A stretch of DNA of 64,000 nt from G020353115 sp964640125 (GTDB taxonomy: Bacteria; Bacteroidota; Bacteroidia; Bacteroidales; VadinHA17), in the NCBI GenBank assembly GCA_964640125.1, contig CAZXGG010000004.1:1-64000 (forward strand). Direction: 5' to 3'. The position numbers were made by a program, and so were the translations under genes. Under the pieces are notes generated by a model. That model made no database searches. It saw nothing but the letters and a program-made list of their open reading frames with translations, and was not told where the DNA came from. Shown here piece by piece: positions 16,392 through 25,947 of the stretch; position 1 is the first letter of the stretch; the number at the start of each line of letters is the position of its first letter.

Positions 16392-17561
16392 ATGAAACGA
16401 ATCATTTATTTATTGATTATTGCACTTTTCCTTGCCGGATGCGGATCTTCGAAGAAACAACTCCAGAGAGGAAATTATGATGCTGCAATTGACAAAGCGG
16501 TAAAAAAGTTGATGAAGGATCCGGAGAGTGAGGATGATATTCTCGTCCTCGAGAAATCGTACCAGATCGCAAATGAGCAAGACCTCGAGCGAATCAAATT
16601 TCTGAAAATGGATGGCAATCCGAATACCTGGGAAGAAATCCTGAATAACTACCTCCGTTTAAAGGATAGGCAAACCATGGTTAGAACAGTACTGCCCCTG
16701 CAACTGGGAAACAGAACCATTACATACGATTATGTTGATTATGACAGCGAGATCGTAGAGGCGAAACATAAAGCTGCAGAATATTTCTTTGCCCATGGTC
16801 AAAAATTGCTGGAAAACAACACAAAGGATGCATACAGGCAGGCCTATTATGAGTTTTCAAAGGTTAAACAGTACTGGGGCGATTATGAAAATATTGATCA
16901 GTTGCTGGCAGAAACCCGATACAACGGGATGAGCCGGGTACTGGTAACGGTCGAGAATAAGACAATGTTAAAGCTTTCACAGGAGTTTGAAGAGGATCTC
17001 CTTGCCATTGATCATCAGCGTTTGAACAGCGAATGGGTGGAATACCATACCCGTCACCTGGATGATAATATCGAATATGACTACCTGGTCTATATCAATT
17101 TAAAAAACATAGCTGTTTCTCCTGAAGTAGTTGAAGATAAAGACCGAATCGTAAAACGGGAGGTAGAAGATGGATTTGAATATGTACTGGATAAAAATGG
17201 CAATGTGATGAAAGACTCCGTGGGGAATGATATCAAGCTTAAAAAATTCAAAACCTTAAGCTGCACGGTAATTGAGAGCATGCAGCATAAAGCAGTCAGG
17301 ATCGACGGAGATGTTGAGATCTTTCAAATGAATCCTCAAAACCTGCTGAAGAAAGATCCAATCGGTGCGGAAACGGTTTTTGAACACCTCTCTGCCCGTG
17401 CAATAGGGGATCTGGGAGCACTGGATGCTGAAACCCTTGAGCTGGTTGAAGTGGAGCCACTGCCTTTTCCAAATGACTTTGATATGATATTCCAGTGCAG
17501 TGAGACCCTGAAACTGGCAATCCGTGATATTCTCATGCGGAATAGAAGGTATATAAATTAA
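16392..17561 (+). CDS. Lipoprotein of unknown function
   Basis: A 389-residue protein with a lipoprotein signal (MKRIIYLLIIALFLAGC, Cys at position 17) followed by GSSKKQ. The opening QLQRGNYDAAIDKAVKKLMK looks like a TPR-type helix pair, and the helical character continues to about residue 190. The second half is mixed alpha/beta with KFKTLSCTVIESMQHKAV. I recognise no named family, although proteins of this shape are common in Bacteroidota. The start at 16392 is used because it begins the signal; the ATG at 16365 would add nine residues ahead of it. It stands alone between a terminator and a repeat pair, and probably sits in a membrane leaflet facing the periplasm. Confidence 0.75.
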   Translation: MKRIIYLLIIALFLAGCGSSKKQLQRGNYDAAIDKAVKKLMKDPESEDDILVLEKSYQIANEQDLERIKFLKMDGNPNTWEEILNNYLRLKDRQTMVRTVLPLQLGNRTITYDYVDYDSEIVEAKHKAAEYFFAHGQKLLENNTKDAYRQAYYEFSKVKQYWGDYENIDQLLAETRYNGMSRVLVTVENKTMLKLSQEFEEDLLAIDHQRLNSEWVEYHTRHLDDNIEYDYLVYINLKNIAVSPEVVEDKDRIVKREVEDGFEYVLDKNGNVMKDSVGNDIKLKKFKTLSCTVIESMQHKAVRIDGDVEIFQMNPQNLLKKDPIGAETVFEHLSARAIGDLGALDAETLELVEVEPLPFPNDFDMIFQCSETLKLAIRDILMRNRRYIN

Positions 17562-17619
17562 CGCTACCTCTCAGGCTGAACCCAGCTGATTCGTGTTTCG
17601 TTTCTCGGTTACGAAACCC

Positions 17620-17725
17620 GCCCCGTGAAATAATGTTTCACATTAGTGGCTGTGCCACTATTTCACAGGGCCCGCCCCGTGAAATAAAAGCGGAGCTTTT
17701 ACAGCAAGGCATTATTCCACAGGGC
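17620..17725. repeat. Two tandem 52-bp hairpin repeats
   Basis: Copies lie at 17620-17671 and 17674-17725. Each starts GCCCCGTGAAATA and ends with a near-reverse-complement (TATTTCACAGGGC, or ATTCCACAGGGC in the second). Inner arms also pair (TAGTGGC/GCCACTA in copy 1, AAAAGC/GCTTTT in copy 2), with different sequences but the same position. No gene is present in the 17562-17832 gap. Confidence 0.75.
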
Positions 17726-17832
17726 CAGTATCGGTAAACGGACTTCGTTGATCGGCACTGAATTTTAAATGTCAACTGATTATCTGTAATATTCCGACAA
17801 TTTTTCAAGAATATAAAATGATATAGTGTAGC

Positions 17833-19026
17833 ATGCCGGATCCCCACATAACCAAACCAGAACAGGAATCTGCCGTTTTAATTGGAGTGGCGGGACAGGA
17901 TCAGAATGACCGTGAGGTGAATGAATTTCTTAATGAACTGGCTTTCCTGACTGAAACGGCTGGTGCAAATCCCATCTATAAATTTATACAACGGCTTGAC
18001 ATACCCAACCCGAAAACCTATGTTGGGAGCGGGAAACTGGCTGAAATCGAAGATTATGTGAAGAAGGAGAACATTGATCTGGTAATCTTTGATGACGAGC
18101 TTTCACCAAGCCAGATAAGGAATGTGGAGCGGGTGCTGAAACGAAGAATTCTGGACAGGACCAACCTGATCCTGGATATATTTGCCAAGCGGGCTAAAAC
18201 GGCGCATGCAAAAACGCAGGTTGAACTGGCACAATATCAATATCTCCTCCCCCGGTTAACACGAATGTGGACTCACCTGGAAAGACAGAGGGGAGGAATC
18301 GGACTGCGTGGACCCGGCGAAACAGAAATAGAGACTGACCGCAGAATAATCCGGGATAAAATAGCCCGGCTCCAACATAAACTTGAAAAAATTGATAAAC
18401 AGAAGGAAATTCAACGAAAACACAGGGGGAAACTGGTCCGGGTTGCACTGGTTGGATATACTAATGTGGGTAAATCAACCATCATGAACCTGATGAGTAA
18501 GACTGACCTGCTTGCTGAGAATAAACTGTTTGCTACACTGGATACGACAGTCCGCAAGGTAATAATTGATAATTTACCGTTTCTCCTGTCAGATACCGTT
18601 GGTTTCATCCGGAAACTTCCGCACCACCTTGTTGAATCGTTCAAATCTACCCTGGATGAAGTGAGGGAAGCTGATATGCTGCTTCATGTAGTGGATATCT
18701 CCCATCCAAATTTCGAAGAACAGATCAATATTGTTCATCAAACCTTGCAGGACCTGGGTGCGTTAAATAGACCGACTTACCTGGTCTTCAATAAGATCGA
18801 TGCATACCATTTCATTGAGAAGGAGGCGGATGATCTCACTCCGGTTTCCAGGGAAAACCTTTCACTCCAGGAGTTGAAAAACACCTGGATGGCAAAGAAT
18901 AATGCCTCCTCAATCTTTATTTCAGCCCTTCATAAAACCAATATCAGTGAGCTAAAGGATGTCCTTTATCAACAGGTCAAAAAGATCCATGTTGAACGCT
19001 ATCCCTTCAATGATTTTCTTTACTGA
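17833..19026 (+). CDS. hflX: GTPase HflX
   Basis: A 397-residue GTPase that in other bacteria binds the 50S subunit and splits or rescues stalled ribosomes. The N-terminal HflX domain includes NPKTYVGSGKLAEIE and VIFDDELSPSQIRN, followed by the family signature GGIGLRGPGETEIETDRR (about residues 154-171). The G domain has G1 GYTNVGKST (208-216), G3 DTVGF, G4 NKID and a G5-like SAL. All key residues are present and the length is normal. The start is the only upstream ATG before the conserved N-terminus, just past the tandem repeats. It converges with asd. No hfq or other partner lies nearby. Confidence 0.96.
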   Translation: MPDPHITKPEQESAVLIGVAGQDQNDREVNEFLNELAFLTETAGANPIYKFIQRLDIPNPKTYVGSGKLAEIEDYVKKENIDLVIFDDELSPSQIRNVERVLKRRILDRTNLILDIFAKRAKTAHAKTQVELAQYQYLLPRLTRMWTHLERQRGGIGLRGPGETEIETDRRIIRDKIARLQHKLEKIDKQKEIQRKHRGKLVRVALVGYTNVGKSTIMNLMSKTDLLAENKLFATLDTTVRKVIIDNLPFLLSDTVGFIRKLPHHLVESFKSTLDEVREADMLLHVVDISHPNFEEQINIVHQTLQDLGALNRPTYLVFNKIDAYHFIEKEADDLTPVSRENLSLQELKNTWMAKNNASSIFISALHKTNISELKDVLYQQVKKIHVERYPFNDFLY

Positions 19027-19059
19027 CCAGAGGCTCCGTTTTTGTATGAATAATGCGGA

Positions 19060-20049
19060 TTAAATCAAGTGGTTGTGTAGTAAACATTCTCCAATCTGAA
19101 CCGCATTGGTTGCTGCACCTTTTCGCAGGTTGTCAGCAACAATCCAAAGGTTCATGGCATTTTTGGCCGATAAATCCCTTCGAATGCGTCCAACAAATAC
19201 TGCATCCTTACCCTCTGAATGAATGGGCATCGGGTATTTATTATTTTGCGGATCGTCAACCACAGTCACCCCGCGGGTATGGGATAGAACCTCCCGGATC
19301 TTTACCAGGTCGTAATCACGGTCGAATTCTACGTTCACTGATTCAGAATGCCCAACCATTACCGGCACTCTTACTGCTGTGGCAGTAATTCTGATCCGGG
19401 GGTCATCCAGGATTTTATGGGTCTCATCCACCAGTTTCATCTCTTCCCGGGTATAACCATTATCCGTAAAATGATCACAGTGTGGAAGGCAGTTTTTATC
19501 AATGGGATAGGGATAACACATTTCTCCCTGAATTCCGGCCCGTTCATTTTCCAGTTGTTTGATCGCTGAAATACCGGTACCACTCACGGATTGGTAGGTT
19601 GAAATGACAATTCGCCGTATGTGATATAGCTGATGAAGTGGAGCCAGGATCATCAACAGTTGAATGGTTGAGCAATTGGGATTTGAAATGATTTTGTCAT
19701 TTTCTGTAAGCAGATGACCGTTTATTTCCGGTATAATCAGCTTTTTCCCTTCATCCATCCTCCAGGCAGATGAGTTATCGATCACCGTTGTGCCTTTTTC
19801 TGCAAACATTGGCGCATATTTCAGGGATATATCAGCACCGGCTGAAAAAAGGGCAAGGTCGGAGCAATGGCTTATGCCTTCATCAACAGGGATCACCTGG
19901 TATGCCTTGTTTCGGAACCTGACCTCTTTGCCGAGGGACCCCTCCGATGCAATCGGGATCAGCTCTGTCACTGGGAAATCCCGTTCCTCAAGAATGTTAA
20001 CCATCATCTGACCCACCAGGCCCGTTACTCCTACAACTGCTACTTTCAT
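19060..20049 (-). CDS. asd: Aspartate-semialdehyde dehydrogenase
   Basis: A 329-residue NADPH enzyme that reduces aspartyl phosphate to aspartate semialdehyde, the branch point to lysine/diaminopimelate, threonine and methionine. The nucleotide motif VGVTGLVGQMM is at residues 6-16, and the catalytic Cys126 lies in SNPNCST. YQSVSGTGISAI and the substrate-binding HSESVNVEF region are present. The length is normal for the type without a C-terminal insert. It is a single gene on the minus strand, convergent with hflX and divergent from the lamin-tail gene 102 bases away. The assignment is secure. Confidence 0.97.
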   Translation of the reverse strand: MKVAVVGVTGLVGQMMVNILEERDFPVTELIPIASEGSLGKEVRFRNKAYQVIPVDEGISHCSDLALFSAGADISLKYAPMFAEKGTTVIDNSSAWRMDEGKKLIIPEINGHLLTENDKIISNPNCSTIQLLMILAPLHQLYHIRRIVISTYQSVSGTGISAIKQLENERAGIQGEMCYPYPIDKNCLPHCDHFTDNGYTREEMKLVDETHKILDDPRIRITATAVRVPVMVGHSESVNVEFDRDYDLVKIREVLSHTRGVTVVDDPQNNKYPMPIHSEGKDAVFVGRIRRDLSAKNAMNLWIVADNLRKGAATNAVQIGECLLHNHLI

Positions 20050-20151
20050 AATTCATGGATTATTGTTAATTTGTAATCTGAAGGTTTAGCGGAAAGTCGA
20101 ACGCATTCAGTCCATAAAATTAGCGGATTTTCTGTTTTATTTCTCACATTG

Positions 20152-22806
20152 ATGAAGAAACTTGCCTATTTGTTGTTGCTGATTTCCTTTGCTGCATCTG
20201 CACAATTGAATGAAGATTTTGAAAGTGGCACCCTTGCTGGCTGGCAAGAGAGTGCCGAACTGCGATGGGGTGCTTCTGCAGATGATCCCATAGCCGGAAA
20301 TTTATCGCTGCACCACACTTATGACAATACGGCTGCCGATCACGATCAGATTTCGCATCCGATTTACACGATCAGTATTGATTCGGGCACAACCACCTGG
20401 CGATTTAAAATAAGACATGGATATACTCCTTCTGGCCCAAACCACTGGAGCATCTTTCTTATTTCGGATCAGTCTGCCGGGGAGATGCACCCAGCAGGAT
20501 CAACGAACGGGTATGTACTGGGTGTGAACTACAAGGGGACAGATGATCATATTAAACTATGGAAAATTTCCTCCGGATCAGCCGATGAAATCCTGAATAC
20601 CGGTTTTAACTGGGAGGAGCATGTGTCGATTACACAGACGATTGGATTCCAGGTTTTGCGATCGAAAACAGGATTATGGGAGGTGATGATGGATACCACA
20701 GGAGGGTTTGAACACTTATTTTCATTGGGTACGGTAACGGATTCAGAATGGTCTCTTTTCAATCATTTTGGTATCTACTATAAATATTCCCTTTCGCAGG
20801 ACATGAAACTCTGGCTGGACGATATTTCCATCGATGGCTTTATCATAGTGGATACCATTAAACCGGGAATCGAAAAGATTCATGTTTTATCGTCAACTGC
20901 CCTTGAAGTTGTATTTACCGAGCCGGTTGATCCGGTAACTGCAACAAATCCATTGAACTACACCATTGATGAACTCATTGGGAACCCGGTTAATGCATCA
21001 CTTACTGAACCGGAAAAAGTGCACTTGCTGGCACAAACGGATTTTCTGGATAATACAATATACAAATTGAATATTGAACATGTTGAGGATCTTTTTGGCA
21101 ATGTCATGGAACCGGATTTTGCAGAGTTCACCTACCATGTTATCCGACCCTATGATGTTCTGATCAATGAGATTATGGCTGATCCTGTACCTTCAATCGG
21201 GCTTCCGGAATTTGAGTATATCGAAATTTTTAACAACACCGCTTATGCGGTTATTATCAATGGATGGTCACTGCAGGTGGGTAGTTCGGTATACACGTTA
21301 GAGGGCATAGAACTGGCTGGATTGGATTACCTCATCCTCTGTTCCGATGCAGTGGTTCAGGAGTATCATTCTTATGGTTCTGTTCATGGAATTTACGGGT
21401 TTCCTTCCCTGTTAAATACCGGGCAGTCGATCACTTTACGGAATGAAAAGGAGATGATCATTTCATCGGTTACCTATAGTGACGAATGGTATGGAGACGA
21501 ATACAAAGCCGATGGTGGCTGGTCCCTTGAGCAAATCGATCCCAACAATCCCTGTGGTGGAGAGAATAACTGGAAAGCTTCCAGTGATGTCAGGGGTGGG
21601 ACTCCGGGACAGAAAAATTCGGTATGGGGTGATAATCCGGATCTGGACCCACCCCTGCTTTTAAATGCCTATCTGTTATCGGATACCTCGCTATTCCTCT
21701 ACTTTAACGAACCGTTTGATAGTGCAAATGCACTGGATCAGCAGGCCTTTACGGTTGACAATGGTATGGGAAATCCGGAAACGGTCTGGCTGATTGCTCC
21801 TGATTACCAGTCTGTTATACTCCACTTCAATCGAATATTCGAATCGGGAACAGTTTATGAGATTATCGTTGGCAACCCATTCACAGATTGTACAGGAAAT
21901 CTGATCGGCTCTTTGGATTCGCGAAGGTTTGGATATCCTGGAAGGATGGATAGCCTGGATATAGTAATCAATGAGGTCTTATTCAATCCATTTCTCGATG
22001 GAGTAGATTACGTTGAGGTGTTTAACCGTTCGACTAAGATCCTGGATTTCAGCGAGCTTAGAATAGCCAGCCGGGATGAAAAAACAGGGGTTTTAATAAC
22101 CATTCTTCCCATAACAGAGTATCCTTATCTCTTTTTCCCGGGAGAATATTTTGTGTTCAGCATTGATGCAGGCAAAGTGTTTGAACAGTATTATACTCCC
22201 AATCCCTGGGGATTCATCGATCTTGAAAAAATGCCTTCGTTCCCTAACGATGAGGGGAGGGTGGTTTTAATCGATCAGTGGTTGAATATTATCGATGAAT
22301 TCCGGTATCATGAAGAGATGCATTTCCCACTGCTTCGGATTGTGGAAGGCATATCACTCGAGCGAATCAGCCAATCAAGACCAACCCAGGATCCAACCAA
22401 CTGGCACTCTGCATCGGAGAATTACGGTTTCGGTACACCAGCCTATGAAAATTCGCAGCATATCGAAGATCCTGCCGAACTATCCGACCGAATACGCATT
22501 GAACCGGAACTATTTTCTCCGGATAATGACGGGTATCATGATGTTGTTCAGCTTTTCTACCAATTTGATCAACCCGGTTATGTTGCAACAGTTATCATTT
22601 TTGATGCCCGTGGCAGGATTGTAAGGAAATTAGTTAACAATGAGCTACTGGGCAGGGAAGGATCATTTACCTGGGATGGGATTAGTGATTCAAACCGGTT
22701 ATCGAATATGGGGATCTATCTTTTTTTCATTGAAATTTATGATTTGAAAGGAAATGTGAGGCGGTATAAGAGGACCTGTGTTCTGGCGAAGAAATTGATC
22801 CCGTGA
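20152..22806 (+). CDS. Large exported lamin-tail-domain protein with C-terminal FlgD-like domain
   Basis: An 884-residue protein with a signal peptide (MKKLAYLLLLISFAASAQ). The first ~230 residues look like a lectin/concanavalin-type beta sandwich. SbsA-like Ig domains follow at about 236-333 and 496-593 (STALEVVFTEPVDP and TSLFLYFNEPFDS). Lamin-tail domains lie at about 334-483 (VLINEIMADPVP) and 602-763 (IVINEVLFNPF). The end (about 780-884) is a FlgD-like Ig domain with FSPDNDGYHD and FDARGRIVRKL. This layout is common for secreted or surface proteins of Bacteroidota with adhesion or matrix roles. The start at 20152 (ATG) is used; the frame also allows a TTG one codon earlier. No canonical type 9 sorting tail is obvious. 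Confidence 0.82.
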   Translation: MKKLAYLLLLISFAASAQLNEDFESGTLAGWQESAELRWGASADDPIAGNLSLHHTYDNTAADHDQISHPIYTISIDSGTTTWRFKIRHGYTPSGPNHWSIFLISDQSAGEMHPAGSTNGYVLGVNYKGTDDHIKLWKISSGSADEILNTGFNWEEHVSITQTIGFQVLRSKTGLWEVMMDTTGGFEHLFSLGTVTDSEWSLFNHFGIYYKYSLSQDMKLWLDDISIDGFIIVDTIKPGIEKIHVLSSTALEVVFTEPVDPVTATNPLNYTIDELIGNPVNASLTEPEKVHLLAQTDFLDNTIYKLNIEHVEDLFGNVMEPDFAEFTYHVIRPYDVLINEIMADPVPSIGLPEFEYIEIFNNTAYAVIINGWSLQVGSSVYTLEGIELAGLDYLILCSDAVVQEYHSYGSVHGIYGFPSLLNTGQSITLRNEKEMIISSVTYSDEWYGDEYKADGGWSLEQIDPNNPCGGENNWKASSDVRGGTPGQKNSVWGDNPDLDPPLLLNAYLLSDTSLFLYFNEPFDSANALDQQAFTVDNGMGNPETVWLIAPDYQSVILHFNRIFESGTVYEIIVGNPFTDCTGNLIGSLDSRRFGYPGRMDSLDIVINEVLFNPFLDGVDYVEVFNRSTKILDFSELRIASRDEKTGVLITILPITEYPYLFFPGEYFVFSIDAGKVFEQYYTPNPWGFIDLEKMPSFPNDEGRVVLIDQWLNIIDEFRYHEEMHFPLLRIVEGISLERISQSRPTQDPTNWHSASENYGFGTPAYENSQHIEDPAELSDRIRIEPELFSPDNDGYHDVVQLFYQFDQPGYVATVIIFDARGRIVRKLVNNELLGREGSFTWDGISDSNRLSNMGIYLFFIEIYDLKGNVRRYKRTCVLAKKLIP

Positions 22807-22815
22807 GCTCCTCTT

Positions 22816-24021
22816 TTATTTATTTACCGGATTCTGTATTGGTTTGGACGGTTCAATACCCTGCTGTTTTTTTCCGGGTACCCGTAATGCAAAGAAAATA
22901 GCAATGAATGCTATGCCAGCTGAAAGCTTGTAAGTCAGATCAGGCCCGATTAAATCCCAGGAAACTCCCACAAGCAGGAGCATCAGCGAGCTCATAACAA
23001 AATTGATTGTCATGTAAATGCTGTTTACAAAAGCGGTATGCTCGGTATCCATTTCATGCACGATCGCCAGATTAACAGAAGTAGGTGCCACGAGAAACAA
23101 TCCGATCAGGATCAGGAGAGGGAGCGTATTCGTAGCTTTCATGGAGATGAATATCCACATGAGGAATGGTGAGATAATGGTGATGATCACCAGTGTCATT
23201 CGTCTTCCGATCCTGTCGGAAATGGTTCCTGAAAGGTAGGTTCCGATTGCACCGGCAAGCTGGAGCAGGGATAAGGAAATGCCAGCAAACCAGAGGCTCG
23301 ACTCTTTTTCCATAAGATATACCGGAAGGTAGAGTGTTAATGCGGCTTTCATTCCTGCCCTGAACAGGGTAATCCCTCCGAGGCTGATAAAAACCGGCAA
23401 AAATTTCAGAAAGGTCGATTTGTAGCCAATCGCCAGTGGATTTTTCTTAAAATCCTTCCTTATCTCAATGTCTTTCAACCTGAAATAGAGAATAAAGGAA
23501 GAGATAATACCGAAAGGAATTAATCTGAGTGATCCGTTCAGGCCCCAGGTTTCAACAGTAGCAACGATAATCAGAGGACCCAATGTCCTGGCAAGTTCTC
23601 CTCCAAGCATAAAATAGCTCATTCCTTTACCCAATCGGGGTCCGGCTACCTGTTTGATCATAACCGGAGCCGGAACATGGAAAAGTGTTGAACTGATTCC
23701 ACTGACGAAAAGCAATACTGCCAGGATGATATAAACGGGTGCCACACCGATCAGGCTCATGGCAATGGTTGTGAAGGCCGGAGCAAAGATTACCAGGAAC
23801 CTGATCCTCATTTTTTCAGCAAGAATCCCGATCAGGGGATTGAATAGGGAAGGAATTCTTTGAATAACGGATAGCAGTCCTGCCAGGGACAGGCTCATCG
23901 ATAATTTTTCAATGAGCAGGGGAAGAATGGGGGCAAGAAAAGAGGTGTATATATCGTGGATAAGGTGGGCAGCGGAAAGGGAGAAGACATTGGCAAACTG
24001 AAATTTTTTCGGACTGCTCAT
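22816..24021 (-). CDS. MFS transporter, Fsr (fosmidomycin resistance)-like
   Basis: A 401-residue membrane protein with about twelve hydrophobic segments. The opening SAAHLIHDIYTSFLAPILPL is characteristic of the Fsr-type branch of the major facilitator superfamily, as is the loop GTISDRIGRRMT between later helices. Family members export fosmidomycin or other compounds, driven by the proton gradient. The substrate here cannot be told from sequence. It converges with the lamin-tail gene (9 bases apart) and lies 40 bases upstream of punA on the same strand orientation, though that gap has no promoter I can see. Confidence 0.85.
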   Translation of the reverse strand: MSSPKKFQFANVFSLSAAHLIHDIYTSFLAPILPLLIEKLSMSLSLAGLLSVIQRIPSLFNPLIGILAEKMRIRFLVIFAPAFTTIAMSLIGVAPVYIILAVLLFVSGISSTLFHVPAPVMIKQVAGPRLGKGMSYFMLGGELARTLGPLIIVATVETWGLNGSLRLIPFGIISSFILYFRLKDIEIRKDFKKNPLAIGYKSTFLKFLPVFISLGGITLFRAGMKAALTLYLPVYLMEKESSLWFAGISLSLLQLAGAIGTYLSGTISDRIGRRMTLVIITIISPFLMWIFISMKATNTLPLLILIGLFLVAPTSVNLAIVHEMDTEHTAFVNSIYMTINFVMSSLMLLLVGVSWDLIGPDLTYKLSAGIAFIAIFFALRVPGKKQQGIEPSKPIQNPVNK

Positions 24022-24061
24022 CAGGATCTGGATGGACTGAGTAATCCTGCAAAGCTAATCA

Positions 24062-24871
24062 TTATAAGGATTCAATCAACTCTTTCATGATCCGTGTCAT
24101 TTTTTCTTCCGCTCTTTCAGCCACTTCCTGCACTCCCTCATGGGTAATTTTTTCTATTTTACCCGGGACACCGAGATCAGTAATAATTGAAATGGCAAAA
24201 CAGGGGATTCCCATCTGGTGAGCAACGATTGTCTCGGGTACGGTTGACATACCTACCGTGTCGGAACCAATGATCCGGAAGTACCTGTACTCCGACGCTG
24301 TTTCATAGGTGGGTCCTGTAGTGGCAGTATAGACCCCTTTTTTCAGGGGGATATCATGTTTTGCAGCGATTTGTTCCGCCCGGGCAATCAGTTCGGGAGA
24401 GTATGTATTGCCCATATCCGGGAATCGGGGGCCAAACTCTTCGTGATGATATCCGATTAACGGGTTGGGCAGCAGATTGATATGATCCTCAAGCACCATA
24501 AGATCTCCTATGTTGTATTCAGGATTCACTCCCCCGCTTGCATTGGAAAGAAAAAGGTAGTTGATTCCCAACTGTTTCAGTACACGTATCGGGAAGGTAA
24601 TTTGATGTACAGTATACCCTTCATAATAATGAAACCGGCCCTGCATGGCAACCACTTTCTTTTTGCCCAGCAGGCCAAATATTAATTTCCCCTTATGCCC
24701 TTCAACCGTTGATACCGGGAAATTTGGAATAGCCTGGTAATCCCGTTCATAGTGAATATCGATTTCATTCACCAATCCACCAAGCCCGGTACCCAGCACA
24801 ATCCCAACTTCGGGTTGGAAATCAGTTTTCTTTTTTATATAGGATGCTGTCTCTTTTATTTTTTCTAACAT
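24062..24871 (-). CDS. punA: Purine-nucleoside phosphorylase (trimeric type)
   Basis: A 269-residue enzyme that splits inosine or guanosine with phosphate into base and ribose-1-phosphate in purine salvage. Landmarks are VGIVLGTGLGGL near the N-terminus, FPVSTVEGHKG, QGRFHYYEGY, LSNASGGVNP, YTATTGPTYETASEYR, the substrate loop VGMSTVPETIVA, and SIITDLGVP. The length fits the trimeric class. The start at 24871 lies inside the 3' end of lpxK, giving a 50-base overlap. No later ATG would keep the phosphate-binding GTGLGG region, so the overlap appears real. It is the last gene of sppA-lpxK-punA. Confidence 0.96.
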   Translation of the reverse strand: MLEKIKETASYIKKKTDFQPEVGIVLGTGLGGLVNEIDIHYERDYQAIPNFPVSTVEGHKGKLIFGLLGKKKVVAMQGRFHYYEGYTVHQITFPIRVLKQLGINYLFLSNASGGVNPEYNIGDLMVLEDHINLLPNPLIGYHHEEFGPRFPDMGNTYSPELIARAEQIAAKHDIPLKKGVYTATTGPTYETASEYRYFRIIGSDTVGMSTVPETIVAHQMGIPCFAISIITDLGVPGKIEKITHEGVQEVAERAEEKMTRIMKELIESL

Positions 24872-25937
24872 AACTTATTATCTGGTTATTGAAATTTTCT
24901 CCCTCATCATCAAGGAATTGAACACCAACGGGAATGTAATACATATTTTTTTTCAGGGTATCTTTTATATCCTTCAGGGACTGGAATCGCATGGCATCTT
25001 TTTCTGTGGTGATGATGATTTTTTTATCGTGATCGATCTTTTCAAATTCAGATGCTATATCATCCAAGTCCTTGATCGAATAGTCATGGTGATCGGGGTA
25101 TTTTGATTCTGTAATTTTCGGAGATATTCCCCTGAGGTGTTTTTTCATGGGGCGGCTGTTAACAATGCCGGTGACCATATGAAGCCGGTATTTCTCTTTT
25201 TTGCATTCGTTTTTTGTTAAGTGGGGGGCAATGCTTTCAAAAACGGGGTAGAATTCACCATAAATCATGGTTGTAAAATAGAGGGTTTGATAAGGGAATG
25301 GATTGAGGTCTTTAACAACAAGCCGACGCTCTATGGGTTTAAGCTTCGGGGGACATTTGGTGACAATGATGATGTGTGCACGCCGTTTTTCACTGGGATT
25401 TTCCCGCAGGTTACCCAATGGCAGAAGGTGGTCGCCGGAAAGCGGGCGGTTATAATCGATCAGCAGTATAGAAAGGCCCGGTGTTATTGACCGGTGCTGG
25501 AATGCATCATCTAAAATGATCAGATTCAACTCTTTGAAATCGGCCATCAATTTCCTGATTCCACGAACCCTGTTTGAGTCAACTGCCACGTTGATGTCTG
25601 GAAATTTTCGATTGATCTGTTTTGGTTCATCACCGATCTCTTCGGCAGTTGATTCGGGAGTTGCAAGAACGAAATTCCGTGTCTGCCGTTTATAACCCCG
25701 GCTCAGTGTCGCCACATTGAATTCACCATCAAGCAACGATATCAGGTATTCTACGTGCGGTGTTTTCCCCGTACCTCCAACAGTAATATTCCCAATGGAG
25801 ATGATTGGGAGTCTGAACTCGGTTGAATTCAGAATATTGTAATCATATAATCTATTGCGGACAGCGACAATCAATCCGAAGAATGGTGAAAAGGGAGCCA
25901 ATAGATAACGCAACGTATTATACCTTACGGGATTCAT
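24822..25937 (-). CDS. lpxK: Tetraacyldisaccharide 4'-kinase
   Basis: A 371-residue inner-membrane kinase that adds the 4' phosphate to the lipid A precursor. The N-terminal hydrophobic segment (YLLAPFSPFFGLIVAVRN) is followed by the P-loop GNITVGGTGKTP at about residues 49-60. Further motifs are LSRGYKR, GDEPKQI, ILDDAFQHR and TTEKDAMR. The start at 25937 (ATG) is chosen; the longer frame begins with TTG at 25961 inside the sppA end. It starts 10 bases after sppA stops and overlaps punA by 50 bases at its own end. Its presence shows a lipid A-containing outer membrane. Confidence 0.96.
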   Translation of the reverse strand: MNPVRYNTLRYLLAPFSPFFGLIVAVRNRLYDYNILNSTEFRLPIISIGNITVGGTGKTPHVEYLISLLDGEFNVATLSRGYKRQTRNFVLATPESTAEEIGDEPKQINRKFPDINVAVDSNRVRGIRKLMADFKELNLIILDDAFQHRSITPGLSILLIDYNRPLSGDHLLPLGNLRENPSEKRRAHIIIVTKCPPKLKPIERRLVVKDLNPFPYQTLYFTTMIYGEFYPVFESIAPHLTKNECKKEKYRLHMVTGIVNSRPMKKHLRGISPKITESKYPDHHDYSIKDLDDIASEFEKIDHDKKIIITTEKDAMRFQSLKDIKDTLKKNMYYIPVGVQFLDDEGENFNNQIISYVRKNKRDSILYKKEN

Positions 25938-25947
25938 TGGAGGGGGC

